From an uncultured Bacteroidota bacterium (GTDB taxonomy: Bacteria; Bacteroidota; Bacteroidia; Chitinophagales; Chitinophagaceae), in NCBI GenBank assembly GCA_903835005.1, contig CAILLK010000065.1, positions 1 to 45,889 of the forward strand: DNA of 45,889 bases. The letters are read 5' to 3'. Under the pieces are notes generated by a model. The model was not told where the DNA came from. It did not search any database and saw nothing but the letters and a program-made list of their open reading frames with translations. Every line of letters begins with the position of its first letter. The stretch's first letter is position 1. Made by a program: the position numbers and the translations under genes. This document shows positions 32,140-41,968 of the stretch, piece after piece.

Positions 32140-35100
32140 ATGGCTTTTTTATACACCTCCTCGCAAATAAAAAGTTATTTAAGGGCTATCTGCTCTTTGA
32201 TACTTTTTTGCGGCCCTGTTTTCAGTTCTACTGCACAGATCACGGTTACAGCTGATAAAACGGCTGCTGTTTTGGCCTCAACACTTGTTGGAACTGGTGT
32301 AACTGTTTTTGGTGCAACCCTGAATTGCCCTGGAAATGCTAACGGCGTTTTTGTAACAGGTGGTATTGATCCCCTTGGAATACCAAGCGGTATTGTACTA
32401 ACCAATGGCTGTGCTAAAGACACAACAATAGGTGGTTCCTTCTATTATGGTGTAAACGATGCTTCAAGTAATTTTGCTGACTGCCCCAATGGCACGCCTG
32501 GAGACCCTGATCTTACCGCGTTGGCAGGTTTGCCTACCAATGATGCTTGTGTGCTGGAGTTTAATTTTAAAGCTTCCGGAGATACAATAAAATTTAATTA
32601 TGTTTTTGGTTCCGAGGAATACACTTCTTATACCTGCTCTTCGTTTAACGACGTATTTGGTTTTCTTATAAGTGGTGGTTTGTTTGGTACACCTACCAAC
32701 CTTGCTCTGGTGCCGGGAACAACAATCCCGGTTTGTATCAACAGTGTTAATTGCGGTGCTACAGGGAGCTGGCCGCTTTCCACATGCACTGCCATTGGTG
32801 TGGGTTCCCCTTTTTGTGCCTACTACGTCAATAACCTGAGTGGCCCTGCTGCACCTTATGTAACTTATGACGGATTGACTACTCGCCTTACTGCTATTGC
32901 GGCAGTTAATCCATGCGATACGTATCACCTGAAAATGGGTGTTGCAGATGCTTCTGATGATGCTTTTGACTCCGGCGTTTTTATTGAAGGTGGCAGTTTG
33001 TCATCAGTACCACCGCCATCCATCAGCGCAGCAGGTATACCTTACCGCGTGCGTGGCTGTGCTCCCGGCCAGTTTGTTTTTACCATTCCGGCACCATTGG
33101 ATACCAATCTTACCATCCATTACGCCATAACCGGTTCAGCCGTTAATGGATATGATTATTCTTTAATTGCCGACAGTGTCATCCTGCCGGCATTATCTAC
33201 TACTACCACATTGAACATTGCCCCTTTACTTGTGCCTGCTGTAGGCCCTAAGGTGGTAACAATTGATGTATTGGGTAAGAACCCCTGCACCGGTGCTGAT
33301 ACCGTAGTTGCTGTGGCAAGCATTACCATACTCGATTCATTCAGTTTCCATATTATTACTCCTGATACAGCTATCTGCCTCGGACAGGATGTAAATATCA
33401 TTGCCCAGGGCGATACTATTTTCGGCGGCGTTATGAGTTATAACTGGACTCCATCTGCTACACTAAGTTCTAATACATCGCTCACCCCTACAGCTACCCC
33501 TGTTGTTACTACTACCTATACACTCAGTGACATTACACCACCTGCTTATGGTTGCCCTACCGAATTCCGCAATATTACAATCACAGTTTATGACCGCCCG
33601 GGTTTAACGGTAGATTCTCCGGAGGTAAAGACTTGTGTAGGCGTTCCCGTGCAATTGCATGTTTATGCTGTTCCCGGTTCGGTACCCAATACCTATTTAT
33701 GGTCCCCGCCAACAGATTTAAGTAATCCGGCTATCTGGAACCCCATCGTAGACCCAAGTGTAGCCGGTGATGTAATTTATACTGTTACCGTTTATCCAAC
33801 TGCTATTCCTGTTGGTTGTGCCAGTACCGCTACCATAGATGTCCATGCGATTGCTCCATATGTCCTCAATACAAATGATACAGCTATCTGTATTAATACA
33901 TCATTGCAGATAAGCGTAACAGGCAGCGCCGAGTTCTCCTGGTTATGGACGCCTTCCACCTTCCTGAACAGTTCCACAATAATGCAGCCAATTGTATCGC
34001 CTACCGTAACCGCGCCTCTAACTACGGGTATTACCTACGTGGTAACTGCAAACTATGCTCATTGTCCTGCACAGATCGACAGTTTCCACCTGGAAGTAGA
34101 TTATCCCGTTCCTACACGTATTATAACAGATACGCTTTGTCTTGGTCAGATCAGGGATGTAGATTTTACGGTATCGGGCTCTGCTTATTTCCACTACCAA
34201 TGGACGCCAGCTACCTTCCTCAGCAATGATACCATCCCTGATCCGGTTATTACTCCTACAGTACCCGGAAGTTATAACTGGACCCTGATTATTCAGCCAC
34301 ATGCTATTGGTTGTGCCGATACCGGAATTGTAAATATAATTGTAACACCAAATTCATTTACTATTACGCCTACCGATACTTCCGTTTGCAGGGGTAATTC
34401 TGTTCAGGTTTCAGGAACGTCTTATTATTTATTTGCGTATCAATGGCTGCCAACAGCAGGCATCCCGATTTCTGATATTGTTAACCCCATGATCACCGCC
34501 GATACTTCAGCTACTTATGTGGTTACAGCTACTTTTTACAAATGCCCTGTAATGAGAGATACATTGGTGCTGGATGTACAGCCCAATCCGGTTGCTTATA
34601 TTTCCGGCGATAAATTCGGCGATAATTCAGTTTGTCAGTTCGATACCCTGCATCTGCATGCCCTGGTAAATCCGGCATGGTATACCCATTATTCCTTCCT
34701 GTGGACTCCTGCCTCGCATCTCGACAGTACCAATACACAGACCGTTGTATTTCATGGCACCACCGATACTTTAGTTACTGTAATTGTAAGTACTCCTAAG
34801 GGTTGTTCATTTGTTGATTCAGCAAAAATTACCGTATATCCGGGTCATTTTGCTGTTATCAGCCCTGACAAAAAGGATTTTTGCCCGCACGATAATTTTA
34901 TGCCGTTACTTACAGGTGCTGCCAGTTACCACTGGTACCCGTCTATGTACCTGAGCGATGACCTTAGCAGCCAGCCGGTAATTACGCCTATCACTTCCCA
35001 AACCTATTCTATCGTTGCCACCAGTATTTATGGTTGTAAAGATACCCTCAACTTCTCAGCTGTTGTTTACCCTGGAGGTCTGATAAATATAGGCCCTGAT

Positions 35101-35583
35101 TCAGTTACCTTGTATCCCGGGCAAACCTATCAGTTAAGCCCATTGAGCAACTGCTCCAATTTTGAATGGTTCCCCCCATCCGGCCTCAGCGACTGGCAGA
35201 TAGTTAATCCTGTTGCCGCTCCGCAAATAAGTACAAAATATATACTTACCGGACAGACTGCAAATGGCTGTAAAGCAGTAGATTCTATAGATGTTATCGT
35301 TGATCCTCAGTCATTATTAGCGCTTCCAAATGCATTCACTCCAGGCTCAGGGCCAAATAACGAATTTAAAATTTTAAAGCTTGGCATTGCTAGTTTGAAT
35401 TATTTCCGTATTTTCAACCGTTGGGGGAATCTTGTTTTTGAAACAACCGATATCGACAAGGGCTGGGATGGCACGTATAACGGGACTCCGCAACCAATGG
35501 GGGTATTTGTTTATGAAGTAGAAGCTGTTACAAGTACAGGAATATTATTTCAAAAGCATGGAAACACGACATTAATAAGGTAA
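32140..35583 (+). CDS. Type B T9SS substrate with choice-of-anchor L domain
   Basis: The 1147-residue protein has a signal peptide (AICSLILFCGPVFSSTAQ). An N-terminal choice-of-anchor L domain (about 35-290) contains FNYVFGSEEYTSYTCSSFND and VFGFLISGG. Many SprB-like beta repeats follow, each with a Cys-containing strand and an LWTP/YQWLP-type turn. The protein ends in a gliding-motility-associated (CHU_C, type B) sorting domain from about 1065: LPNAFTPGSGPNNEF, YFRIFNRWGNLVFET and GWDGTYNGTPQPMGVFVYEV. Type B substrates are large filamentous adhesins exported by T9SS and usually need a partner PorP/SprF protein, which is encoded 24 bases downstream. A surface adhesion or motility role is inferred. 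Confidence 0.92.
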   Translation: MAFLYTSSQIKSYLRAICSLILFCGPVFSSTAQITVTADKTAAVLASTLVGTGVTVFGATLNCPGNANGVFVTGGIDPLGIPSGIVLTNGCAKDTTIGGSFYYGVNDASSNFADCPNGTPGDPDLTALAGLPTNDACVLEFNFKASGDTIKFNYVFGSEEYTSYTCSSFNDVFGFLISGGLFGTPTNLALVPGTTIPVCINSVNCGATGSWPLSTCTAIGVGSPFCAYYVNNLSGPAAPYVTYDGLTTRLTAIAAVNPCDTYHLKMGVADASDDAFDSGVFIEGGSLSSVPPPSISAAGIPYRVRGCAPGQFVFTIPAPLDTNLTIHYAITGSAVNGYDYSLIADSVILPALSTTTTLNIAPLLVPAVGPKVVTIDVLGKNPCTGADTVVAVASITILDSFSFHIITPDTAICLGQDVNIIAQGDTIFGGVMSYNWTPSATLSSNTSLTPTATPVVTTTYTLSDITPPAYGCPTEFRNITITVYDRPGLTVDSPEVKTCVGVPVQLHVYAVPGSVPNTYLWSPPTDLSNPAIWNPIVDPSVAGDVIYTVTVYPTAIPVGCASTATIDVHAIAPYVLNTNDTAICINTSLQISVTGSAEFSWLWTPSTFLNSSTIMQPIVSPTVTAPLTTGITYVVTANYAHCPAQIDSFHLEVDYPVPTRIITDTLCLGQIRDVDFTVSGSAYFHYQWTPATFLSNDTIPDPVITPTVPGSYNWTLIIQPHAIGCADTGIVNIIVTPNSFTITPTDTSVCRGNSVQVSGTSYYLFAYQWLPTAGIPISDIVNPMITADTSATYVVTATFYKCPVMRDTLVLDVQPNPVAYISGDKFGDNSVCQFDTLHLHALVNPAWYTHYSFLWTPASHLDSTNTQTVVFHGTTDTLVTVIVSTPKGCSFVDSAKITVYPGHFAVISPDKKDFCPHDNFMPLLTGAASYHWYPSMYLSDDLSSQPVITPITSQTYSIVATSIYGCKDTLNFSAVVYPGGLINIGPDSVTLYPGQTYQLSPLSNCSNFEWFPPSGLSDWQIVNPVAAPQISTKYILTGQTANGCKAVDSIDVIVDPQSLLALPNAFTPGSGPNNEFKILKLGIASLNYFRIFNRWGNLVFETTDIDKGWDGTYNGTPQPMGVFVYEVEAVTSTGILFQKHGNTTLIR

Positions 35584-35607
35584 ATTTGCCACGATAATTT
35601 TAAAAAA

Positions 35608-36669
35608 ATGATCACAAGAATGAAAAATGCGCGTTTAAGCATTGCTGCAGCCCTGGTGCTATCGGCCCCTGTTGTTTTCGCACAGGATATCCATTTTACC
35701 CAATTCGATATGCAGCCCCTGGTAGTCAACCCCGCATTTACGGGTATGTTTGACGGACAGGTGCGTGCCAATGCAATTTACAGGAACCAATGGGGTAGCG
35801 TTACAATTCCTTATGTAACTTATGGCGCATCTGTTGACCTGCCTCTGATTATTGAGCGCAATGGCGATTACCTTGCTGCCGGCTTACAATTATATAATGA
35901 CCAGGCAGGCGATGGTAACCTCCAGAATTTTACAGGTATGGCTTCTCTGGCTTATCATAAATACTTTGGTGGCGGCGGTTATGGCGCTCCTGGCGGTAGT
36001 GATCTTGCGGTTGGCCTGCAGGGTGGTTACGCACAGAAAAGCATTGACCTTTCCCGGTTATATTTCGGCGACGAGTGGCTGAACGGCAATTTTGTTCAGG
36101 GCCAGTCTCAGGAGTATCACCTTGGTTTGGGTAATTCTATCAATTATTATCTCGTCAATGCAGGGGTTAGTTTCTCTCATGGCGGTAATAAAGTTTCTTA
36201 TACTATCGGCCTTGCTGCCAATAATCTTAACCAGCCTAATGATGCCATTGAAAAACAACAAAGCAGCAACAATACGCTCGCAATGCGCTATACTGGTGAA
36301 TTGGGAATTAACTGGATAGCCGGTGACAGGTTCAGCATACGCCCTGCCGTATTGTTCCAGAGCCAGGCTACCGCCAACGAAATTATTGTGGGTAGCGAAT
36401 TTCATTACGAAATAAGTGGTAATCCGGGCTACGAAAACTTTTCACCTGCCGTTTATGTCGGAGGCTGGTACCGTACCGGCGATGCAGTTATGATGACTGC
36501 CGGTGTTGAGTTTAAAGGTTTTCGTGTAGGGTTGGGATATGATTACAACATTTCTACCCTTAATACTGCCAGTAATGGTAATGGTGGCTACGAACTGGCG
36601 CTCAGGTATATTATCCCCAATCCTATCAAATTTGCCAACAAAAGAACAATTCCATGCTCCCGGTTCTAG
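35608..36669 (+). CDS. PorP/SprF-family T9SS membrane protein
   Basis: PorP/SprF proteins are outer-membrane barrels that work with T9SS; SprF-type members are needed for export or anchoring of a neighbouring type B adhesin. The 353-residue protein shows a signal peptide (ALVLSAPVVFAQ) and the family opening DIHFTQFDMQPLVVNPAFTG, then RANAIYRNQWGSV. A barrel with repeated aromatic strands follows, such as FSHGGNKVSYTIGLAANN and GFRVGLGYDYNIS. It begins 24 bases after the adhesin gene, so they are cotranscribed. The ATG at 35620 may be the true start, since it gives a shorter basic N-terminus. A strong terminator follows, separating it from the PorE-like gene. Confidence 0.94.
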   Translation: MITRMKNARLSIAAALVLSAPVVFAQDIHFTQFDMQPLVVNPAFTGMFDGQVRANAIYRNQWGSVTIPYVTYGASVDLPLIIERNGDYLAAGLQLYNDQAGDGNLQNFTGMASLAYHKYFGGGGYGAPGGSDLAVGLQGGYAQKSIDLSRLYFGDEWLNGNFVQGQSQEYHLGLGNSINYYLVNAGVSFSHGGNKVSYTIGLAANNLNQPNDAIEKQQSSNNTLAMRYTGELGINWIAGDRFSIRPAVLFQSQATANEIIVGSEFHYEISGNPGYENFSPAVYVGGWYRTGDAVMMTAGVEFKGFRVGLGYDYNISTLNTASNGNGGYELALRYIIPNPIKFANKRTIPCSRF

Positions 36670-36691
36670 TAAAATATTAAATAATATAGGT

Positions 36692-36730
36692 GAAGGGCTA
36701 AAGTTTTTTTTGAAAGCCCTTCTTTTTTTT
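36692..36730 (+). terminator. Intrinsic terminator after the PorP/SprF gene
   Basis: Arms GAAGGGCT (36692-36699) and AGCCCTTC (36715-36722) are followed by eight T residues. The large loop itself contains a T8 run. It lies 22 bases past the stop codon, so the PorE-like gene probably relies on its own promoter or on readthrough; a one-mismatch -7 element TACTTTTA lies at 36743-36750. Confidence 0.85.
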
Positions 36731-36774
36731 AAAAGCAATTTATACTTTTATATCCATTAACAACGCTCACGCAC

Positions 36775-39021
36775 ATGAGAAAAATTTGGCTGTTCCTTTT
36801 TTTAGCAACGATAATCGTAACTGTACAATATGATTCAATTGCCCAAACTAACAATAACAGGAAATACAGAAACAAGGCTAACGACCCTGTAGGCAAGCTT
36901 TCTGATGCTAGAAAACTCCGCTGGGCCGATGATCTGGTGCGTCAGGGAAGCTACTTTAACGCCATAGATTATTACCAGCAGTTAAAGCAGAATGATGAGC
37001 GCAATCCTTATCTTACCTATCAATTGGCTTTCTGCTACAGAGCTACCCGCGATTATGTTCCTTCGGCGCATTACTACCAGGAAGCTTATGCACTCGCCTC
37101 CAAAGTTTACAAACTGGCTCCTTTCTGGGAAGGCCTTATGCTGAAACAGCAGGGCGAATACCAGGCGGCTATTACGGCCTTTCAGCAGTTTCTGGATGAT
37201 AATAAGAAAACTACCGCTTCAGGTGGTGGCCCGGATGATAAAACCGAACCGATAATTAAGAATGACCCTGAAAGGACAGTTACAGCCAAGGCAATGAAAG
37301 AAATGAAGAAAAGGGCTAAAACTGAAATAGAGGGTTGCAACATGGCCATCAAATCTATTAAAGACCCGATAGCCTGTACCATTATCAATTGCGGTCCTAA
37401 TGTGAACACCACTTTTACCGAACTTTCTCCTTTACCGCTTGGCGATACGGCTCTTGTTTTCTCTACTATGGGAAGAAATGCTGTTATTGAATCTAATGGT
37501 TATGATAAGCTCAATTATAAAGAGCACTTCCTCGTTGCTCAGAAACAAAAAGGTTATGTAGATTCTTTCCAGTGGCCTTTACCTTTCTATGACGGTGCAT
37601 TCAACGATGCTTCGGCTCACACAGGCGAAGGATGTATTAGTCCCGGCGGAGATCGTTTTTACTTTACAAAATGCACTGAGGGAGACTCATTGATTATTAC
37701 CTGCAGCATTTTTGTTTCCACGTTTACAGCACAGCATTGGGGCCCGGCAGTACTTGTTTCTGGTAATGTTAACGAACCGGGTTCGTCCAACCAGATGCCA
37801 TGGGTTGCTAAAGTAGGTAAGAAAGAAGTTCTTTACTTCTCTTCCAACCGTAAGCTTCAGAGCAGAGGTGGATATGATATCTGGTATTCAATCATTGACC
37901 CTAGAAATGGTACCTATCGTCGTCCTCAGAACTGTGGTAAGAAAATAAATACAACACAAGATGAAATAACTCCCTTTTATGATTCAAGAGTGCAGAAATT
38001 ATATTTTGCATCAAACGGATTGGTATCAATGGGCGGATTGGATATTTATTCTGCTGATGGTGGCCCGTCACGTTATACCAATGTGCAGAACATGGGTTAT
38101 CCGATCAATACTTCTGCCGATGAGTTGTACTTTGTAAAAGATCCTGTTGGCAAACCGGATGCTTACGTGGTTTCAAATCGTATTGGCTCTTTTGCCTCTA
38201 AAAACCCAACCTGCTGTAATGATATCTGGCGCATACAGTATGAGCCTAAACTGGCTATCATTGGTAAAGTACTGAATAAGAAGAGCAATGAACTGATGAC
38301 TCAGACTGCAGTGAAAATGGTTGACCAGAAGGGCGAAATGAATACCTATAACTCTGAAGATGGCAACTTTACCTTCAATATGTCAAGAGGTCATTCTTAT
38401 GTGCTTACTGCCGATAAAGCGGGTTATACATCTTCCCGCTCTTCTGTCAGCACAATGGAAATTAAACGATCTGATCCGGATGATACAGTTTATGTAACCA
38501 TTTACCTCGATAGTATCCGCAAAAGCTTTAGCGTAAGCAATATCTATTACGATTATGATAAAGCCAGCCTGCGCCCTGAGTCAGTTGCTTCTCTTGATTC
38601 AGTATTGCATTTCCTTCAGGATAATCCTTCAATAACTGTAGAAATCTATTCTTATACCGACTCTAAAGGCACAGATGAGTACAATCTGGCACTTTCCCAA
38701 CGCCGTGCGCAATCTGTGCTTGACTACCTTGAAAAAGGTGGAATTGACAGGAACAGGCTTACAGCAAAAGGTTTTGGTAAGAAAAATGCCGCTGAACCTA
38801 ATGATGTAGGTGGAAAGGACAATCCGGAAGGCCGTCAGATGAACCGCCGTACCGAATTCCGTATTATCTCTGATATTCCTACCCGCCGCGTTATTTATAA
38901 CAGCGCCAACAAGGGCACCATGGATCAGCAGGAAAAGAACCTTCATGTAGAACCGGAAAGTGATGACGAACCTTCTACACCGAATAAAAAAGCCAATAAC
39001 AAAGATGATGATGATAATTAA
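36775..39021 (+). CDS. PorE-like OmpA-family protein with TPR and PD40 propeller
   Basis: The 748-residue protein shows the domain order reported for PorE. After a signal peptide (…FLATIIVTVQYDSIAQ) come TPR-like helices (about 50-145, LRWADDLVRQGSYFNAIDYY) and a WD40/PD40 beta-propeller (about 230-480, blades such as LYFSSNRKLQSRGGYDIWYS). A carboxypeptidase-regulatory-like domain (about 490-560) and a C-terminal OmpA peptidoglycan-binding domain (about 580-700) follow. The latter includes YYDYDKASLRPESVASLDSV, the conserved SYTDSKGTDEYNLALSQRRA and RQMNRRTEFRI. PorE links T9SS outer-membrane parts to peptidoglycan. Unlike classical PorE no lipobox is visible, and there is an acidic Asn/Asp tail. 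With the adhesin and PorP genes it probably forms one surface complex. Confidence 0.92.
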   Translation: MRKIWLFLFLATIIVTVQYDSIAQTNNNRKYRNKANDPVGKLSDARKLRWADDLVRQGSYFNAIDYYQQLKQNDERNPYLTYQLAFCYRATRDYVPSAHYYQEAYALASKVYKLAPFWEGLMLKQQGEYQAAITAFQQFLDDNKKTTASGGGPDDKTEPIIKNDPERTVTAKAMKEMKKRAKTEIEGCNMAIKSIKDPIACTIINCGPNVNTTFTELSPLPLGDTALVFSTMGRNAVIESNGYDKLNYKEHFLVAQKQKGYVDSFQWPLPFYDGAFNDASAHTGEGCISPGGDRFYFTKCTEGDSLIITCSIFVSTFTAQHWGPAVLVSGNVNEPGSSNQMPWVAKVGKKEVLYFSSNRKLQSRGGYDIWYSIIDPRNGTYRRPQNCGKKINTTQDEITPFYDSRVQKLYFASNGLVSMGGLDIYSADGGPSRYTNVQNMGYPINTSADELYFVKDPVGKPDAYVVSNRIGSFASKNPTCCNDIWRIQYEPKLAIIGKVLNKKSNELMTQTAVKMVDQKGEMNTYNSEDGNFTFNMSRGHSYVLTADKAGYTSSRSSVSTMEIKRSDPDDTVYVTIYLDSIRKSFSVSNIYYDYDKASLRPESVASLDSVLHFLQDNPSITVEIYSYTDSKGTDEYNLALSQRRAQSVLDYLEKGGIDRNRLTAKGFGKKNAAEPNDVGGKDNPEGRQMNRRTEFRIISDIPTRRVIYNSANKGTMDQQEKNLHVEPESDDEPSTPNKKANNKDDDDN

Positions 39022-39038
39022 TCATTACAGGTAAAAAG

Positions 39039-39084
39039 TGTAAAATGTAAAGGTTGTACCCAGGTACAACCTTTACATTTTACA
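39039..39084. terminator. 46-bp near-perfect palindrome after the PorE-like gene
   Basis: Positions 39039-39060 and 39063-39084 are exact inverted copies of 22 bases around CA at 39061-39062, beginning TGTAAAATGTAAAGG and ending …CATTTTACA. It sits 18 bases after the stop. There is no adjacent T8 tract, but A/T-rich arms could serve as poly-U on the transcript in either direction. Probably a terminator; see the findings for alternatives. Confidence 0.65.
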
Positions 39085-39153
39085 GGAATTGATTATTCCG
39101 GATTTTCTTATCTGCTGTTCAAAAGTTTCATTTGCAAAAATTTTATTTTTCTG

Positions 39154-39969
39154 ATGCAATATATCAAGATTACATTTTCAAATACCACGCAGGATATTAC
39201 TGACTACCTGATAGCTATTTTATCTGGTGAAGGATACGAAGGTTTTGAAGAAGCAGAAGACCAGTTGTTTTCCTTCATTTCACTTCAGGATTTCAATAAA
39301 GCAATTCTTGACGTTATTGCCAATGAAAACGGATTGCAATATGAAATAGAGGTTATCCCGGAACAAAACTGGAACCAGTTATGGGAATCTGAGTTTCAAC
39401 CGGTAATTGTTGATGATTTCTGCACAATACGCGCCGGCTTTCATGATATTGAAGTAACGACACCTTTTGATATTGTCATTACTCCCAAAATGTCTTTTGG
39501 CACCGGTCATCATGCTACCACTATGCTGATGATGCAGATGATGCGGCAAATGCAGCTTAAAGGTGCCTCAGTGCTTGATTTCGGTGCAGGTACCGGCATA
39601 CTGGCTATATTGGCCGAAATGCTTGGTGCAGGCCATATCACCGCTATAGATATTGATCCCTGGCCGGTTGAAAATGCAAAAGAAAATATTGCCCGGAATC
39701 ATTGCGGTAACATTGAGGTATTTCAGGGTTCGCTTGAAGATATACCTGTGGTAAAGGAAGACATTATTCTGGCCAACATCAACCGGCACATTCTGCTCAA
39801 ATATATGCCCGACCTGTTTACCCGTCTGAAACCCGGTGGTAAGCTCCTCCTGAGCGGCCTATTAACCGATGACAAGGATATTATTAAGACCTCAGCTATC
39901 GGAAATGGCTTTCGTTTTCTGGAGGTAAAAGAGATGAACAACTGGATTGCCCTCTTATTCGAAGCCTGA
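39154..39969 (+). CDS. prmA: Ribosomal protein L11 methyltransferase PrmA
   Basis: PrmA trimethylates amino groups of ribosomal protein L11 with S-adenosylmethionine in the cytoplasm. The 271-residue protein has the small N-terminal substrate-recognition domain (QYIKITFSNTTQDITDYLIA). After the linker IRAGFHDIEVTTPFDIVITP comes the signature PKMSFGTGHHATTMLMMQMM. The SAM site is VLDFGAGTGILAI (about 139-151), followed by ITAIDIDPWPVENAKENI and the Bacteroidota-type ILANINRHILL. The length is slightly under the E. coli enzyme (293). It lies between two surface-protein genes and appears to be independently transcribed. Confidence 0.95.
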   Translation: MQYIKITFSNTTQDITDYLIAILSGEGYEGFEEAEDQLFSFISLQDFNKAILDVIANENGLQYEIEVIPEQNWNQLWESEFQPVIVDDFCTIRAGFHDIEVTTPFDIVITPKMSFGTGHHATTMLMMQMMRQMQLKGASVLDFGAGTGILAILAEMLGAGHITAIDIDPWPVENAKENIARNHCGNIEVFQGSLEDIPVVKEDIILANINRHILLKYMPDLFTRLKPGGKLLLSGLLTDDKDIIKTSAIGNGFRFLEVKEMNNWIALLFEA

Positions 39970-40028
39970 TTGATTCAATCATGCCTGTATCTTTCTCTGC
40001 AGCAAATTCATTTACAATTGAGATGTAC

Positions 40029-40059
40029 TTGATGGTTTTGTAAATAATCCCTAGTTTTG
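40029..40059 (+). promoter_or_regulatory. Promoter of the kelch-type secreted protein gene
   Basis: TTG (40029-40031), 20 bases, then TAGTTTTG (40052-40059) matches the Bacteroidota -33/-7 arrangement (TTG-N19-21-TAnnTTTG). The -7 ends 17 bases before the ATG, predicting a short leader of about 10 bases. Confidence 0.55.
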
Positions 40060-40076
40060 TATCTTATGTTTTATTT

Positions 40077-41855
40077 ATGATAAATTACATCAAAAGGTTC
40101 CGTTTTCCATTAATTGTGCTCTGTTTTATTTCAAACCTTGTTTGTTATGGGCAGGGTTCATGGGTGCCTGTAGGTAATCTTTGCCCCGGCTATGCCAATG
40201 GCGTTTCTCTGCTGATGACCGATGGTTCTGTAATGGTTAAGGTATGCACAGGAGGGGTTGATACCGTTGAAAAAATGTGGGCAAAACTGACTCCGGATGC
40301 TCATGGTAGCTATGCCAACGGCACCTGGACCATGATGAATAATATGAACAAAACCCGGTTGTTCTGTTCTTCACAGATGCTCAAAGACGGCAGGCTATAC
40401 GTAGCAGGTGGCGAATACGGCACCGGTGGCCGCAACGGGGAAGTATACAACCCGCTTACTGATACCTGGACAATGGCATGGCCTTTGCCCGCCTTCCCGT
40501 TAACCATGCCTCAGTTATATATTCTGGACGGCAACTCAATGCTGCTGCCCGATGGTCGTGTACTGCAGAATTGCGTTTTACCTACCTCTTCCGATAATGT
40601 TATTTACAATCCTGTTACGGATAGTTACTCGGTGGCGCCATCGTGTTTAGGTGGCGCTGATGAGTCGGCTTGGGTAAAATTGCAGGACAACAGCATATTG
40701 TTTATTGATATTTATTCCCAGCATTCCGAACGCTATATTCCATCGCTGAATACATGGCTGCAGGATGATTCGCTGCCTGTGCTGCTCTATGATGTTTTTG
40801 GATACGAAATGGGAGCCGGATTCGTGTTGCCCGACGGAAGGGCCTTCTTTCTCGGTTCTACGCCTTATACTGCTTATTACACTCCATCTGGCGATACATC
40901 ACACGGCACATGGGCTGCCGGGCCTCCTATACCCGACAGCCTGGGAGCAGTAGACGCAGCGGCTGCAATGATGCCAAATGGCAAAATACTTTGCGCGTTC
41001 TCTAAGCAGGCCGTTCACGATACAGAATTCCTCACGCCGGCCTGGTTCTATGAGTTCAACTACCTCACCAATACCTTTACAGAGGTAAGCGCCTGTGCAG
41101 GTGGCGACAGCATTAATCATCGCTGCTCCGAAACCGGTATGCTTGACCTGCCTGACGGTAACATTCTGCTCAGTATTCAAAACAGCAATCAGTATTACGT
41201 TTATGTTCCGGGTGGCGCACCTGTGGCTTCCGGCGTGCCTGTTGTCAGCAAAATTACTATGCTGAATTGCGATACCTTTATGGCTACCGGTACTCTTTTT
41301 AACGGTATTTCGCAAGGTGCGGCTTATGGAGATGACTGGCAAATGCCGACCAACTACCCCATCATCCGGCTCGAAAACTATGATAGTGTGCTTGGTAACC
41401 TGGTACATTATACCCGCACCTTCAACTGGAACAGTACAGGCATTATGACTGGTAGTATGCCCGACACAACCTATTTTACATTACCTGCTGGCCTGCCTTA
41501 TAATACGTACAACCTGGTACTTGTTGCCAATGGTATCCCGTCTGCTCCAGTTCCCTTCACACCTTGCAATCCGGCCGGTGTACCAATGGCAAACCTCAAT
41601 GCTGATCAGCTATTTAAGGTTTTCCCAAACCCTGCTACTTCATCGGCTACTGTAGTTTTTTCAGCGCCAAACGGCAAAACCTTCGATCTGAAACTGATAA
41701 ATGTGCTGGGACAAGAGATTTTTAAAATTCAAGGCAATACTACTCCCGGACTCACACAACAGGTATTAGACCTTAAAGGAGTTGCTAAAGGGGTATATAG
41801 TATTGTATTACAGCAGGATAATAGCATTATTACAGCTAAACTTGTTGTAGAATAG
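40077..41855 (+). CDS. Kelch/galactose-oxidase-like secreted protein with type A sorting domain
   Basis: The 592-residue protein has a signal peptide (PLIVLCFISNLVCYGQ). Kelch-like propeller blades follow (about 30-420), such as MLKDGRLYVAGGEYGTGG with EVYNPLTDTWTMAWP, and NSMLLPDGRVLQNCVL with VIYNPVTDSYSVAP. A beta-rich segment comes next. From about residue 511 there is a T9SS type A domain: LFKVFPNPATSSATVVF, then LKLINVLGQEIFKI and AKGVYSIVLQQDNSIITAKL. The propeller pattern is related to galactose-oxidase-like proteins, but the copper-ligand Tyr and His residues cannot be assigned, so it may be non-catalytic and bind ligands. It would be exported across the outer membrane by T9SS and cut at the tail. 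It follows prmA by 107 bases with its own promoter. Confidence 0.9.
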   Translation: MINYIKRFRFPLIVLCFISNLVCYGQGSWVPVGNLCPGYANGVSLLMTDGSVMVKVCTGGVDTVEKMWAKLTPDAHGSYANGTWTMMNNMNKTRLFCSSQMLKDGRLYVAGGEYGTGGRNGEVYNPLTDTWTMAWPLPAFPLTMPQLYILDGNSMLLPDGRVLQNCVLPTSSDNVIYNPVTDSYSVAPSCLGGADESAWVKLQDNSILFIDIYSQHSERYIPSLNTWLQDDSLPVLLYDVFGYEMGAGFVLPDGRAFFLGSTPYTAYYTPSGDTSHGTWAAGPPIPDSLGAVDAAAAMMPNGKILCAFSKQAVHDTEFLTPAWFYEFNYLTNTFTEVSACAGGDSINHRCSETGMLDLPDGNILLSIQNSNQYYVYVPGGAPVASGVPVVSKITMLNCDTFMATGTLFNGISQGAAYGDDWQMPTNYPIIRLENYDSVLGNLVHYTRTFNWNSTGIMTGSMPDTTYFTLPAGLPYNTYNLVLVANGIPSAPVPFTPCNPAGVPMANLNADQLFKVFPNPATSSATVVFSAPNGKTFDLKLINVLGQEIFKIQGNTTPGLTQQVLDLKGVAKGVYSIVLQQDNSIITAKLVVE

Positions 41856-41968
41856 ATGTGCGGCATTTGCCACCCCGGGTTAGTTTGTTTAAAATCAGAT
41901 TCATTACTGCAGGTAGATATTGACCACAAAATTCACTGCCCCGATTTAAAATATTTGAAAGCTAAACT

